From Sinotaia quadrata (taxonomy: Eukaryota; Mollusca; Gastropoda; Architaenioglossa; Viviparidae), in assembly GCA_028829895.1 (NCBI GenBank), contig CM054180.1, positions 98,803,135-98,867,134 of the forward strand: DNA of 64,000 bases, given 5' to 3'. The position numbers and the translations under genes were made by a program. Positions 22,662-33,712 of the stretch are shown piece by piece. Each line of letters opens with the position of its first letter. The stretch's first letter is position 1. The notes beneath the pieces are model-generated. The model did no database searches and was not told the origin of the DNA. It was given only the letters and a program-made list of their open reading frames with translations.

Positions 22662-24601
22662 ATGACCTGGTAGAGTTATTTTGCAATTTAAAAATGGAAT
22701 TAGATTCACACAAGAAAAGGCAGCGATACTAACCAAAAGAATCATTTCTCTACACTTTAGTAGCCATTTGGGTTCACAAAATAGTTAAAACAAAGTTGAG
22801 GGCAGACTGTCAAAAATGTAAACAACATTCTATACTAGGTAATGATAAATTATTGCAACAGCACAAATTTGAGAGCCAATATGTCTATGAGTCAGCTATT
22901 TTGTCAAGCTTAACTTTTAATTTTTCAATCACTTTTAGCAGTTCATCTTCTTTGCTTTTGGCTGATTTTTGCAGAGCATTAGACTTGCTTGTGAAGAAAT
23001 AGTGTGAGGTAACAACTTTTAATGTCCACAGAATTTCTGCTATTAACACATCATCTCTTCACATGATTGATGAAACTGAACAATAACAAACAGGTGAATC
23101 ACGACTTTCGCTGTCTAAAGCTAAACCACTGGTACTGGTTACACTGCAGACACTGGTATTAGAATTTGTCGTTGGAGATTCAGTAGTCAAAATGGTATCA
23201 TCAGAACTAAGCATAGTTTTCAAAATTATGATATTGGAAGGTCAATTTCCTAGCCCTTAGTAGTCTTACGTGTTTTGCTCCTTTTATGTGATTTCTGAAT
23301 GCAACTTCATCCATGTTTGGCACATTCCAACGATTTTACACACACTGTGCAAGTAGCCATGGTTCAGATTTGGATTTTCTGATATCCAGTCTTTGTAGTC
23401 GTCTTCTGACAGCCACATTTTGCTAAAGTGGCACTTTCCAGGCTTATTTTAGGAAAATAAAATCACTCAAAAACCCAAGGTGCATGCAAAAATGGTGGTA
23501 CAAAATAAGAACTAAGTTGATTTTGTAACCAATCAGAGCACAAGACAGTAAGTATTAAGAAAAAGACATACAATTAGACCTGTCATAAGATAATAGAAGT
23601 CAAACTTTGATAAGCAATGCAAACTATGCTTTCTGATTATCTCTCTTTTGTTATTTTAAAATTCCATGACTTACCAAAAACAATTTTTTCAATTTCATTT
23701 CTAAATCCAATCACTTTTCCAGGATTTCATGGCCCTATATGGACTCTGAGAAAGGGTTATTTTTAGAAACAGTTAATATTTCTGCTATTTAATCATCTAA
23801 AATAAGAACTGATTTAATCACTGGATAGTGATTCAGTTACTTAAAATGTTATTAGCTTATCTGATGTACTCTTGAAGGACAGTGACATATCTGAGCAGAT
23901 GGATTCAGTGGTAATGCTGCTGATCCACTGCCATGTTGTTAAAATGGAATATTTGCTGACTACCCACCAGTTTATTCTATGCTCACAGTCAAAGCATATT
24001 GAACTGTGGGGATAAGAGTATAAGAGACAGAACCCAAAGTCTGTCCATTATCACTTCCTTCTCACAAACATTTTATCATAGCTAGAGTGTCAATTTCTTA
24101 CAGCAAAATAAGGATAATTATAATAATAAACAAAGTTGGTGTTAAGAGATAACCACACATATTAGGCAGTTTCCACAGAGCAAAAAAAGTCATTTCCATA
24201 TAAAGTGCATCAGCAACATTGATAACATATGAGGGTTAGGATAATTTCTATGGTTGACGATGCTGGACTAATGTGTATAATCACACAATCAAAGCATGTT
24301 TGGCTCAATAAATGTGGTAGTGGCAAAAATAAAGAAGATAAAGAAAGCTATTACCAATAGGAAAAGCACTGAGTAAAATGTCTTCAATGATTAAATGTAT
24401 GTCAAGTGAATTAAACTAAAAAGTGGAAGACATGAATATTCAATTGTCATTTCTGATTCACTTTATAAGTGTGCAATCTTTATCTGATTGTTTTACTTTA
24501 GTCAATATAAACAAAAATAATTATGAGATTCATAGGTTGACTTGTGAGCTTGGTCTCCCATGAACCACACATGAGTCTCAAAGACAGTGAACAGGAATCC
24601 A
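22662..24601. other. AT-rich stretch containing only the transposon fragment
   Basis: Apart from 22800-23440 I see no gene. The rest looks like intron or intergenic DNA. Confidence 0.5.
22800..23440 (-). pseudogene. Fragment of a zinc-finger DNA transposon protein
   Basis: Read on the minus strand, the beginning reads MWLSEDDYKDWIS followed by a spaced Cys..Cys..His arrangement (SVCKIVGMC...KLHSEI). This resembles the N-terminal BED-like finger of many hAT-type proteins. Further on, FFTSKSNALQKSAKSKEDEL keeps a coding look, with stops and frameshifts between. No ends are visible. The identification rests on pattern only. Confidence 0.4.
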
Positions 24602-24653
24602 TCTCTCTCTCTCTCTCTCTCTCTACACAGACACACACACACACACACACACA
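24602..24653 (+). repeat. (CT)n(CA)n compound microsatellite
   Basis: A CT run at 24602-24624 passes into a CA run ending at 24653. Confidence 0.97.
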
Positions 24654-25218
24654 AAATTTATTAATTGTTTTTTTAAAAGAACAAAGTTTAAGCCAGCAAC
24701 TTTTATAAATACAGTTATTTTAATGTTAAAGTTACAGTAAACATTCTCATTGTAACACAAGATCACCCCAATATTCAGCAAAGGCTTGTTTAAATGTTAG
24801 ACCAAATTGCAATCATGGCTTGTTTCTTTGTTTCAAATGTAGTTAAGATATATATAAAAAGCACATGACAGTGGTGCAGAGGGAACTTTGCTTTTAAATT
24901 TCAGTGTCATGCTTTCAATATGACTGGCTGTACTGAATTGTAAAAAAGACTATTGGTGACCTTAGTACATTAAAAATCTTAAGTAGCTGACTTTTTCAAC
25001 TGTTTACAATATCCACTGGCACTATGATAATGATTATGATTAAGATTCATTTGCTATATGTAAACAATGCATAAACACTATTCATATGGCTTGTTTGCAC
25101 AGATTAGCAGAGTTTCCTCATCAATTGATCTTTAAGTGTACCAATGTGGTGTTTTATAAAATCAACTATTTTAGGTGATTTAGTTTTAATTCAGTAGTGC
25201 AAAGAATATAATTCTTAC

Positions 25219-25239
25219 CTGTAGGTGCAATTCCTTTAG
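25219..25239 (-). CDS. Candidate microexon 1 (21 nt) of the receptor-like gene
   Basis: On the minus strand, CTGTTTTTCAG is followed by 21 nt and then the donor GTAAGAATT. In phase 1 (fitting the end of the exon at 31237-31316) it adds (T/A)KGIAPT, a Thr/Pro/Ala-type spacer. Length divisible by three keeps the frame whether included or skipped. Exon status is inferred from splice signals alone. Confidence 0.4.
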
Positions 25240-25949
25240 CTGAAAAACAGTAAAGAAAAGAAAATCACTGTGTTACAAGTATATCATCACTTTTTGCGCT
25301 CATTAACATTAGGGGAATCTTATAGTACACTAAAGTATGAAGCTATTGAACATTTTCTCTGAGAATTCATTGGAATTTCTTGGGGCTTTATGGTAAGGCA
25401 TTTAAATAAGGGGTATTTAAAAATGGCATCCATACCTTCCATAAAAAAACATAAAAACATATATATTTTATTTCCAGAGTAGATGCAACAATGGAGAATG
25501 GCTGCAACAATTTACATGTAGGTGCTAAGTATAACTAACATAAGATAACCTCTCAACATTCAGTAGGTATAAACTGATATAATAAAATATGTAATTTTAA
25601 ATATTAAAGTATTTCCAGTCCATTTTTTGTTATCTTAAATTTCCAATCCATTTATCTATTTAGATGTGGATAGTTCATACCTTATATAAGTTCAAATTCT
25701 GCAAAAATTAAAGCAAAGTTTAAGCCAGCAACTGTTTACAATATCCACTGGCACTATGATAATGATTATGATTAAGATTCATTTGCTATATGTAAACAAT
25801 GCATAAACACTATTCATATGGCTTGTTTGCACAGATTAGCAGAGTTTCCTCATCATCTGATCTTTAAGTGTACCAATTTTTAAAATCAACCACAAATATT
25901 TTTAGGTGATTTAGTTTTAATTTAGTAGTGCAAAGAATATAATTCTTAC

Positions 25950-25967
25950 CTGCAGGTGCAACAATTG
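25950..25967 (-). CDS. Candidate microexon 2 (18 nt)
   Basis: This is the equivalent of microexon 1 in the second duplicate. The acceptor is TTTTTTCACAG, then 18 nt, then donor GTAAGAATT. In phase 1 it would encode (T/A)IVAPA. One codon was lost relative to copy 1, yet both splice signals are strong, as expected if it is still used. Confidence 0.4.
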
Positions 25968-26500
25968 CTGTGAAAAAAAAAAAGAAAAGAAAATCATTGT
26001 GTTACAAGTTTATCACATTTTGCGCTCATTAAGGGAATCTTATAGTACACTAAAAGTATGAAAAGTATGAAACCAACTGAGCATTTTCTCTGAGAATTCA
26101 TTGGAATTTCTTGGAGCTTTATGGTAAGGCATTTAAATAAGGGGTATTTAAAAATGGCATCCATACCTTCCATAAAAAAACATAAAAACATATATATTTT
26201 ATTTCCAGAGTAGATGCAACAATGGAGAATGGCTGCAACAATTTACATGTAGGTGCTAAGTATAACTAACATAAGATAACCTCTCAACTGATATAATAAA
26301 ATATGTAATTTTAAATATATATGATAATGATTATGATTAAGATTCATTTGCTATATATAAACAATGAATAGCACTATTCATATGGCTTGTTTGCACAGAT
26401 TAGCAGAGTTTCCTCATCATCTGATCTTTAAGTGTACCAACTACAAATATTTTTAGGTTATTTAGTTTTAATTTAGTAGTGCAAAGAATATAATTATTAC

Positions 26501-26521
26501 CTGTCGTTGTAATTTCATTAG
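26501..26521 (-). pseudogene. Candidate microexon 3 (21 nt), acceptor apparently broken
   Basis: This is the third copy of the microexon. The donor is GTAATAATT, weaker than in the other copies. Where copy 1 has TTTTTCAG this one has TTTTTCGG, so the AG acceptor is lost. In phase 1 it would read (T/A)NEITTT. Probably a dead duplicate. Confidence 0.35.
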
Positions 26522-26719
26522 CCGAAAAAGCAAAAAGAAAAGTTAGTTATAATGGGCATGATTTGATGTGTAGGTATTTCTTTTTTAGTTTTATTATAGA
26601 TTTATAAAAGAAATAAAATATATCTTTCACTTCACTGTTTCTAACTTCAATGACAATCAAAATTATAACTCCTCCCAGACAAACTAGCTGGAAAGCCTTC
26701 TCACAGATGCCAACAACTG

Positions 26720-27700
26720 AAATGGATGAAAAGAAAATGCAAAGCACATCTACAATGAAAAAAGATGAAAAAAATATCCAACAAGCAGATGAATAAAACA
26801 GAAACTAAACAAAATAAATCAGACTGACCTGGAGAGTATCAAGAAAATACACCAAACAACCAGACACACTGATGGAAATTGAGATTGCCCTCAATATCTA
26901 CACAAAGGGGCTGGAGGCTCCACCTCTTTCATCCTTATCTGAGCAAGTACCCTCTCCAGCCAAGTAAGCATTGTGAGTCAAATATACACAGATGAGACAC
27001 CAAGCAAAAAAAAAAAAATAGAAGAAAACTGCCTCAACACATCTGAGAACAAGACCAATGATGATCAGACAGGGAAGCACAACAAACTGAAAATAAGAAA
27101 AGGAAACACAACTACCACCACCAACAGCATTGCAGAAACAACAATAAACCAGATAGAAGCAATATCTACAATAGGGATTTTTCAACCACCCACTGCAGAC
27201 ATGATTCAATTAGCCTTGGATTACCTCTACTAGCTGCCAGCACTTATCTATGCACATCCCAATGGACAATACTGGCGACAGCAATGACAACAACCATGAC
27301 AACACCACCCACCATTGCAAAAGACAGGGGTTTGAATATCCTGAGCATATGTACCCAATAGGTATAGACCTGGTATGATACTAGCCTGGGCTCTATAAGA
27401 TACACCCACCGACCCTCTCCAACACTGGGTACAACAACAACAAAGCACAGAAAACCGGGCTACTAAATGCCTCTACTGGCCAGACATCAAGCACCATGGA
27501 CCAACTGGCCACCATTCATCATCACCACTCTACCACTTTCCAGTCAACAACCCTCCACTCTGTCTTTCATCATCTTCAACTCTTACAACAGTGACAACAC
27601 TAGTGCCAGGCAATGAAATCAACCTAGGTTGGAAGCTGTCAAGAAGAAGAATGTTTAAATAGTTGAAAACTGTGGTGGTGGTAAATGACTAGATTAGTGA
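26720..27700 (+). other. Low-complexity, coding-like remnant of unknown element
   Basis: An 86-codon frame at 26973-27233 is Lys/Asn/Thr-rich and ends in IFQPPTADMIQLALDYLY. The preceding stretch, which decodes to EIALNIYTKGLEAPPL, matches in spirit KATLNDYTRVLEAPL at about 61380-61425, and the DNA is alignable there too. The two loci are therefore copies of one unidentified repeat. 27250-27700 is CA-rich with stops. I do not recognise the protein. Confidence 0.4.
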
Positions 27701-30700
27701 AGAAGATAATGGAGCATACCACAACAGGATTCCCACAATTATGGGGGGGGGGGGGAGCGGGATAGTGATCATTTATTTTAAATGCAGTCTATATACATAC
27801 GGAACCAGATTAGTAACAGTGAATGAAAACACACCAAACCATGTGTAATTGTTGCAAGGTACACAGCATATAGAATACACATAATTCCAAGTCCATCATT
27901 TTATTTCAAAATACCAACACAATTGTATTTCATACCTCTAAAGCTAATCTAAGTGTTCCACCTATTCTGTGCATTTATCTGTTTCTTGTATGACTAACAT
28001 ACAACATTTCATTACTTTACTATAAAAACTATCTCAGCCCTGTCTCCCCTACTGTCTCTAAGGCCCAAGGTTTGTCATATTCTGTCATTCCTCATGCAGT
28101 GCCTCTGTCGCTCTGTTTCAATGACTGTTGGGTACATAGACTCTTGGAAGCTGAAGAGAGGTAACTGACCTTTTGGTGTATGTGTTACTTTTGCTGACCA
28201 GTTTGTGTGGTGCAAACACTTCTTTGATTCCCAAAACTATGTTTTGGGAATTTAAAAATGTAGTTCTAAAGTTAACCTTAAGTTATCAAATAAACAGGGT
28301 GATCATTTTTAGTTCTCTGATTCTGGGTTAAAACACGGACAGATCAAGGAGAAGATGCTGCAAGTGACCTTATCACTACCATCTAACCCTTATTAAACCA
28401 GAGCTTGTTTGTATTTTTATGTTGTCAATCATGTGGCTTATATCACAGCAAGTTTAGTTGACATGTACAAATATGATAAAATCTCATCTAGACATGAATA
28501 AAACTATAATGACCAAATTAAAGAAAGACTAAACCAAAAAGATTATGAATATGACTGGGATAAGGTTAAAATATAATCTTAATTAAGTAGTTCATTCTGA
28601 GTTTGCAAATAAAGTAACCCAGAGTTTTACTGAAAATATATTTTAGAAGTGAAAGACATGCAGTAAATTCTGAGTCATATATAAAGTGACTCAGAAGCAT
28701 GAAACATGTCAATGCTGCCTAAGTTTACAAAAAAAAAATTCTGAGACCTTACTAACACTTTATGTGGTAAGACATTATAACTATAAATTTTTCATGACAG
28801 TACTTATGAGTTAAAATATTTGTCTCTTGTAATAGAATAAAATTACATCATAAGAATACACTAAACTGACAAGGGTTCCAACAAAAATGACATAAAATCT
28901 AGGAGTTAAAAATTACATTATCTAGGACTTTGGCAAATGACATTGACAGTGACGTAGTTTGATTTTATCGTTTATTTGAAATTTATCTATTACATCCTAT
29001 TAAGAAACTAGCAGCTAGTATATCTGTTGATGTAATTGAAAGAATTAAAAGTGAGCATGGAATGTTGTTTTTTGCTGTGAATTATATTTGGAAGTATGCT
29101 GATTGTTATTTGGATAAATCTTTCACTGTGACTTTTATACTCGTCTCAAGGTTATTCTAGGCTGATGCATTTATTAGAGTATGATTAGCAATGTCTGGAA
29201 GGTAAAGAGAACATCTTTTCAGACTGTCTGACCAAGCCATGCCAGTGAGAGTTATTATAAATAATTATTCTTCTTAATAAAAACCAATGCCAAAATATGT
29301 TTACAAATACAAAAGGGCTACACACACACACACACACATACACAAATAACATGCTTTTACCATGCTTAAAATACTGATACAATGTCAGTTTGTAAATTAT
29401 TTTGAATCAAATATCAATCGAAAAACAGAGCAAACTATGTGTAGCTATTCCAGTCAATTGATTATATTTTTTGGATATAATTCCACATTATTCTGACCTC
29501 ATTCCCCATAAAGATAAAGAAACAGTATTAGAGTTAAGAAAAACTGACATGCTTCACCTTGTATATCCTACTATATGCTTGTAATAACAATGAATAAAAT
29601 CCCATTCTGATAGGCAGTTTTGTCAATTTTTACTAAATCTTAGTACATGTAAATAAGTTTTTCTGCAAAATATCTAGCATCAAAAAATAACTGTGAATTA
29701 ATTGAACTATACTCTCCAAAAACAGTTTGCAAATGCAAATATAACAATATAATCTCTTTTGAGTAAACATGTCCATTACAGAACCCTACAACATAAATCA
29801 TGAACTAAATGTACACTGAGTTGTCATGTGAAAAAGCAGAAATCATTCAAACAAAATTATTTATAAATAATTTAAACAGCAAAGAAATGTTCTCTCAAAA
29901 ATTTGAAAAATAGTTGAACAAAGATTCTCTTAACATCTAATTAAAGAAATAAAGTACTTTCTCTTACCATGTACATGTGGTAATATAAATAGCTTGCTTA
30001 ATTTTGATAAGTTTATATATCCTTGCAAAAAAACTAAATGGTAACAAAGAAAAAGGCAGTTTTAGACTGTTTCAATAATGGAATCACTATTGGTGACTGT
30101 ATTTTTATGCTGTATGGTGATCTAATGATTGAGTACAGTATTTTTTGAAAAGAGTGAACAGATTGCTTGTAACTTGTATGGAAAACTGAAATTTTGGTGA
30201 TACTGTTTTATATACTGTTTGTGCTGTGTATGTGTTTGCTAATTCTAATAACTAAAATTGTATTAATTATTATTTATTGAGCTAACTTATTGATGCATGA
30301 GTACATTCCTACCTCAACTTTTCCTTCCAGTCAGTTTCTGGCCTACCAGTAGAAGGGTCAGTGACACAGATCTAATTACCAAAATTAATTACATGCATGC
30401 GCAGAGCTTTTAAAAAACTTTATTCTAGAGCAAACAAATTCAACATTTCTAAAGCCAAAATGTCTCAGGACACAAAAAACCCTGTCATTTTAACTCATCC
30501 AATAATGAAGCTCCAATATAAATCATCTTATCATTGTCGTGAGCAAGTTCCAAAAGACTTACGTATAGTGTATAAAAACAGAGAAACAAAATATGTGGAA
30601 ATCACCAGATCAAGCATATGACTCAAAAAATGGTATACGTGGTACCTAAGCTTCTAGTGGTTATAATAATGAATTAATCATCCATAATTAATTACAAGTG

Positions 30701-30905
30701 ATGAGAATCTTAATTTATATTATTAATAATTTAACTCCATTCTCTCTTTACATATGTTTATATGTGAGCATTAGGGTCCTGTTGTAAACCTTAAAATGTA
30801 AAATAATTAGATTTAATCCACTTTATATTTTGCACTTCATGCCACATAATGGAAATTTTGAACAAAGGATGAATTATATACTGACTGTGAAGAGAGTATT
30901 GTTTA
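27701..30905. other. AT-rich non-coding stretch, probable intron
   Basis: No gene recognised. It contains a G run (27742-27755), a CA microsatellite (29319-29344) and a fragment of the dispersed repeat at 30665-30740. A plus-strand 74-codon frame at 30397-30621 matches nothing I know. Confidence 0.5.
29319..29344 (+). repeat. (CA)n microsatellite
   Basis: Short CA run with one TA interruption. Confidence 0.95.
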
Positions 30906-31208
30906 ATAGTTATATATATGGATGGACAATGATTACACAAATCATCACACAAGTGATCATTTTCAATAGTTATAATATGTATGGATGGACAATGATTACA
31001 CAAACCATCACAAGTGATTTTCAATAGTTATAAATACGTATGGACAATGATTACACAAATCAACACACAAGTGATCATTTTCAATAGTTATAAATACGTA
31101 TGGACAATGATTACACAAACCATCACACAAGTGATCATTTTCAATAGTTATAAATACGTATGGATGGACAATGATTACACAAACCATCACACAAGTGATC
31201 ATTTTCAA
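30906..31208 (+). repeat. Minisatellite, about 60-bp unit, about 5 copies
   Basis: TCAATAGTTATAAATACGTA recurs at 31021, 31081 and 31141, exactly 60 bp apart, with diverged units upstream. Each unit has TGGACAATGATTACACAA and CACAAGTGATCATTTTC. It lies 29 bp beyond the donor of the exon at 31237-31316, inside the next intron of the minus-strand gene. Confidence 0.95.
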
Positions 31209-31236
31209 GTATAGTTCTACTTACAGTTCTACTTAC

Positions 31237-31316
31237 TTTTAAATTTCATACTGTTGCATGAACCAGTTGTCTTTATGATCAGCTTGTCATAGGCAAATGG
31301 ATTGCAAGGAACACAC
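31237..31316 (-). CDS. Exon 3 of the receptor-like gene (end of the Cys-rich domain)
   Basis: On the minus strand, acceptor AAATGTTTCAG, 80 nt, then consensus donor GTAAGTAG. One frame is open: 1 nt, 26 codons beginning CVPCNPFAYDKLIIKTTGSC, 1 nt. The start phase (2) matches exactly the end phase of the exon at 54709-55036, and the join completes the Ig-like HLDGEMR-C pattern with its final Cys. It ends in phase 1, the phase that keeps the microexons open. It has four Cys in 26 codons, as expected for an extracellular domain. The intron to the previous exon would be 23 kb and is filled with transposons. Confidence 0.6.
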
Positions 31317-31439
31317 CTGAAACATTTCACAATATATTTAATTTGTTGCATTCATTTTATAACAAATATAATGATATAATAAATGCAAAATTCTCTTTTA
31401 AGACAATGAATTAATATATATATCAATAAAATTATATAT

Positions 31440-31444
31440 AAAAC
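31440..31444 (+). other. Target site duplication (AAAAC) of solo LTR 31445-32850
   Basis: AAAAC at 31440-31444 is repeated at 32851-32855, immediately outside the TG...CA ends. Confidence 0.85.
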
Positions 31445-32850
31445 TGTTGGTACCCCGCCACTTGATGTTACGAAATACACAACAATTTTTGAAATCGCCG
31501 CTCCGTTGGCTCGTGTACAGCCCCCAGAGGTTCGAACCTCACATTTAACGATAAACCGGACGGACTAACAAACACACTGACAACGGACAGACCGACCGAC
31601 GGACAGACAGACAGACGCTATGGCTACAATAAATGAATTTTAACACGAAACGAAAAGAACAAGAATTGACACAAAGCCGATGAACATTAAGAAAATATTT
31701 ATATAAAATAAAGAACTAATTAAAAGAAATAACAATGTACTGCCATTATATTTACGATGAGCACCAAGCTCGAAATCTATTCAGAGAATTAGTTTCCCTG
31801 AACTGCCTCTGAGTCTCTAGGATTTCTTTTTATAAAGTTCCGTCAAGTTCCCGATTTTCCTAAAGAGTTAATATGTATCGTTACACACTCCTGGCCAACG
31901 TACTTTGTTACTTAATTGGGAGGAATAGTGCAGGAAGTGTCCCAGGTTGATCACTCAGCAACCAAAGATTCAGGTTGATCACACAGCAACCAAAGATTCA
32001 GGTTGATCACACAGCAACCAAAGATTCAGGTTGATCACACAGCAACCAAAGATTCGGGTTGATCACACAGCAACCAAAGATTCGGGTTGACCACACAGCA
32101 ACCAAAGATTCAGGTTGATCACACAGCAACCAAAGATTCAGGTTGATCACACAGCAACCAAAGATTCAGGTTGATCACACAGCAACCAGAGATTCATACG
32201 AAGAGTAAAATAAAAATCCTGCAATATATAATATAAAAGGGTTCAGAGACTACTAACATAATTTTTCCTATATTTACTAATTAAAAGCTAATCATTTCTC
32301 TGAGTACAATATCAATAACCTGAAATAGAATGAATTAGTTTTACATATCAATTCTTTATCAAATGACATTCTATACATTAATTATTAATTTAAAGTGATG
32401 TAAAAGCAGCCAGCTTACCTTTCGTTTTCGGCGAAAAACCAAGGATTAAAGAAAAATTGTAATGGTGTAATGATACACTCTTTTCAAGCCTTCTGGCTGT
32501 TCTATGCATATAAATTTTTAACAGTTATTAAAGATGGACACGTGCGTCGTTCCGTGCAAGCTTGTTTTAGACTGCCGTAATTAGATACTGCTGTATTTAG
32601 ATATAGTTCCTTCCTACGTGTTTTATTTGACAGGTCAGTCTAACGGACCCAGAAAACTGGCCCTGCCCTGACCCTGCCCTGCCACCGACGATGTGATACG
32701 CGCATCATCCGCACGAGCCTGTCCTAAACCACCCTATTTAGACATAGCCTTCCTCACTTGCTAATTTAGTTTAAAATGTCATTCCCTCCTATATTTAATT
32801 TTTTTAATATTCAGCTGGGATCCGGGCGAGATTTACAGAAGATCCTGACA
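31445..32850 (+). mobile_element. Solo LTR, family 2, copy 1
   Basis: It starts TGTTGGTACCCCGC and ends GATCCTGACA, with exact 5-bp duplication AAAAC on both sides. It is highly similar along its length to 44516-46176, but about 270 bp present there (45600-45870) are missing here at about 32528. No protein-coding capacity. The 5-bp TSD is typical of Gypsy- or BEL-type integration. With no internal region present, it is a solo LTR left by recombination. Confidence 0.93.
31945..32195 (+). repeat. 28-bp minisatellite inside family 2 LTR (about 9 copies)
   Basis: GGTTGATCACACAGCAACC recurs every 28 bp. The same array, with a slightly different copy number, is in the LTR at 44516-46176, so it belongs to the element. 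The units adjoin without spacers. Confidence 0.95.
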
Positions 32851-32883
32851 AAAACACAAAGATTATTTACGTAATGTTTAGAG

Positions 32884-33656
32884 CAGGGGTGCACAAACTC
32901 CGGCCCGCGAAGAGTCGCCGAGTGGCCCGCCATGTCAAACGAAAAAGTCATATGTTTACTCATACACTGAGTGATTTGAAACAAAGCAGCACCTCCTGAC
33001 CCATTTTTCCAGGCGCTCCGTGCAGATGATATCTGCCCGCTGACATAACACTCACAGAGGCAAGAGAAAAAGGCTATACCAAGATGAGCAGCAAACCTCA
33101 CACATACATGCTTGCCCCTTCCTGTGATGTGGTTGGTCAGTACCTGTTAAGCCTTAGTGTCCAATCTACCACATTCTGTTTATTTTGATTATATTTTTGT
33201 GACAAAATGGCAGCTAATCGTAAAAGAAAAGTTGACAAGGAAAACCAGCAGTTTAATGATGACTGGATAATGCACTTGTCCACACCAGCATACTTGGCAG
33301 CACATACTGCTGCAAACAGGCTTTCTCACAAATGAAACTGAACAAAAGCAACACTTGCGGTCAGCTGAGTGATGATAATCTGGAAGCAATTTTGCATCTT
33401 TCAACGTCAAACATCAAACATCAAGCCGGACATTTTGAAGCTTGCAGATGACATGCAGCACTATCCATCACACTGACTTTGTGAATGTTGACATATCATA
33501 ACATTTTTAGAATGAGTCTTAGTATACAACTTCTTTGTCATAATTATAGTCTTAATCGTCATTTGTGTGTTCTTAGATGTGATGTCCGTCTTGTATGGAA
33601 CGATTTTGATCTTCACTTTTTTGTGGCCCCCGACTCAAAAAGTTTGTGCACCACTG
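32884..33656 (+). mobile_element. Internally deleted Buster-like hAT element, perfect 8-bp TSD
   Basis: The left end is CAGGGGTGCACAAAC. The right end is the complement of CAGTGGTGCACAAAC (14/15 match). The identical octamer GTTTAGAG flanks both sides (32876-32883 and 33657-33664) and again fits nnnTAnnn. At 773 bp it is a deletion derivative. The ends match the 14836-17256 element, but the encoded protein pieces belong to a different subfamily. It sits 33 bp after the end of the solo LTR and 56 bp before the piggyBac stop codon. Confidence 0.93.
33207..33476 (+). pseudogene. Fused N- and C-terminal remnants of a hAT transposase
   Basis: ATG at 33207 opens MAANRKRKVDKENQQFNDDW, an N-terminal segment analogous to that of the larger hAT. 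After about 13 codons the sequence passes to a C-terminal stretch (CKQAFSQMKLNKSN, DDNLEAILHLSTSN, then ILKLADDMQHYPSH) in other frames. The stop is at 33474-33476. The BED finger and most of the catalytic core are missing, so the protein could not be active. Confidence 0.75.
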
Positions 33657-33712
33657 GTTTAGAGTATATGAGGCCACTTAGAGTGAGAGAAAAAAAAATT
33701 TCATAATATTTA

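Larger units (their letters stand above)
24997..26545. repeat. Tandem segmental duplication, about 732-bp unit, 2 full and 1 partial copies
   Basis: The block starting CAACTGTTTACAATATCCAC occurs at 24997 and again at 25729, a 732-bp period. A third, shortened copy starts near 26321 (ATGATAATGATTATG). Long stretches are almost identical between copies 1 and 2 (for example around GGCATCCATACCTTCC), so the event is recent. Each unit carries one microexon-like element on the minus strand at the equivalent position. Confidence 0.9.

Noticed and set aside
26547..26747. Minus-strand 66-codon hydrophobic frame as an alternative transmembrane exon
   Set aside because: No convincing acceptor and donor pair, and it continues into a transposon-like sequence.
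30906..31208. Overlapping open frames on both strands through the 60-bp repeats
   Set aside because: They follow from the repeat unit being divisible by three; no protein features.
31945..32195. Regular 28-bp direct repeats resembling a CRISPR array
   Set aside because: The repeats adjoin with no variable spacers, are shared with a second LTR copy, and the DNA is eukaryotic.
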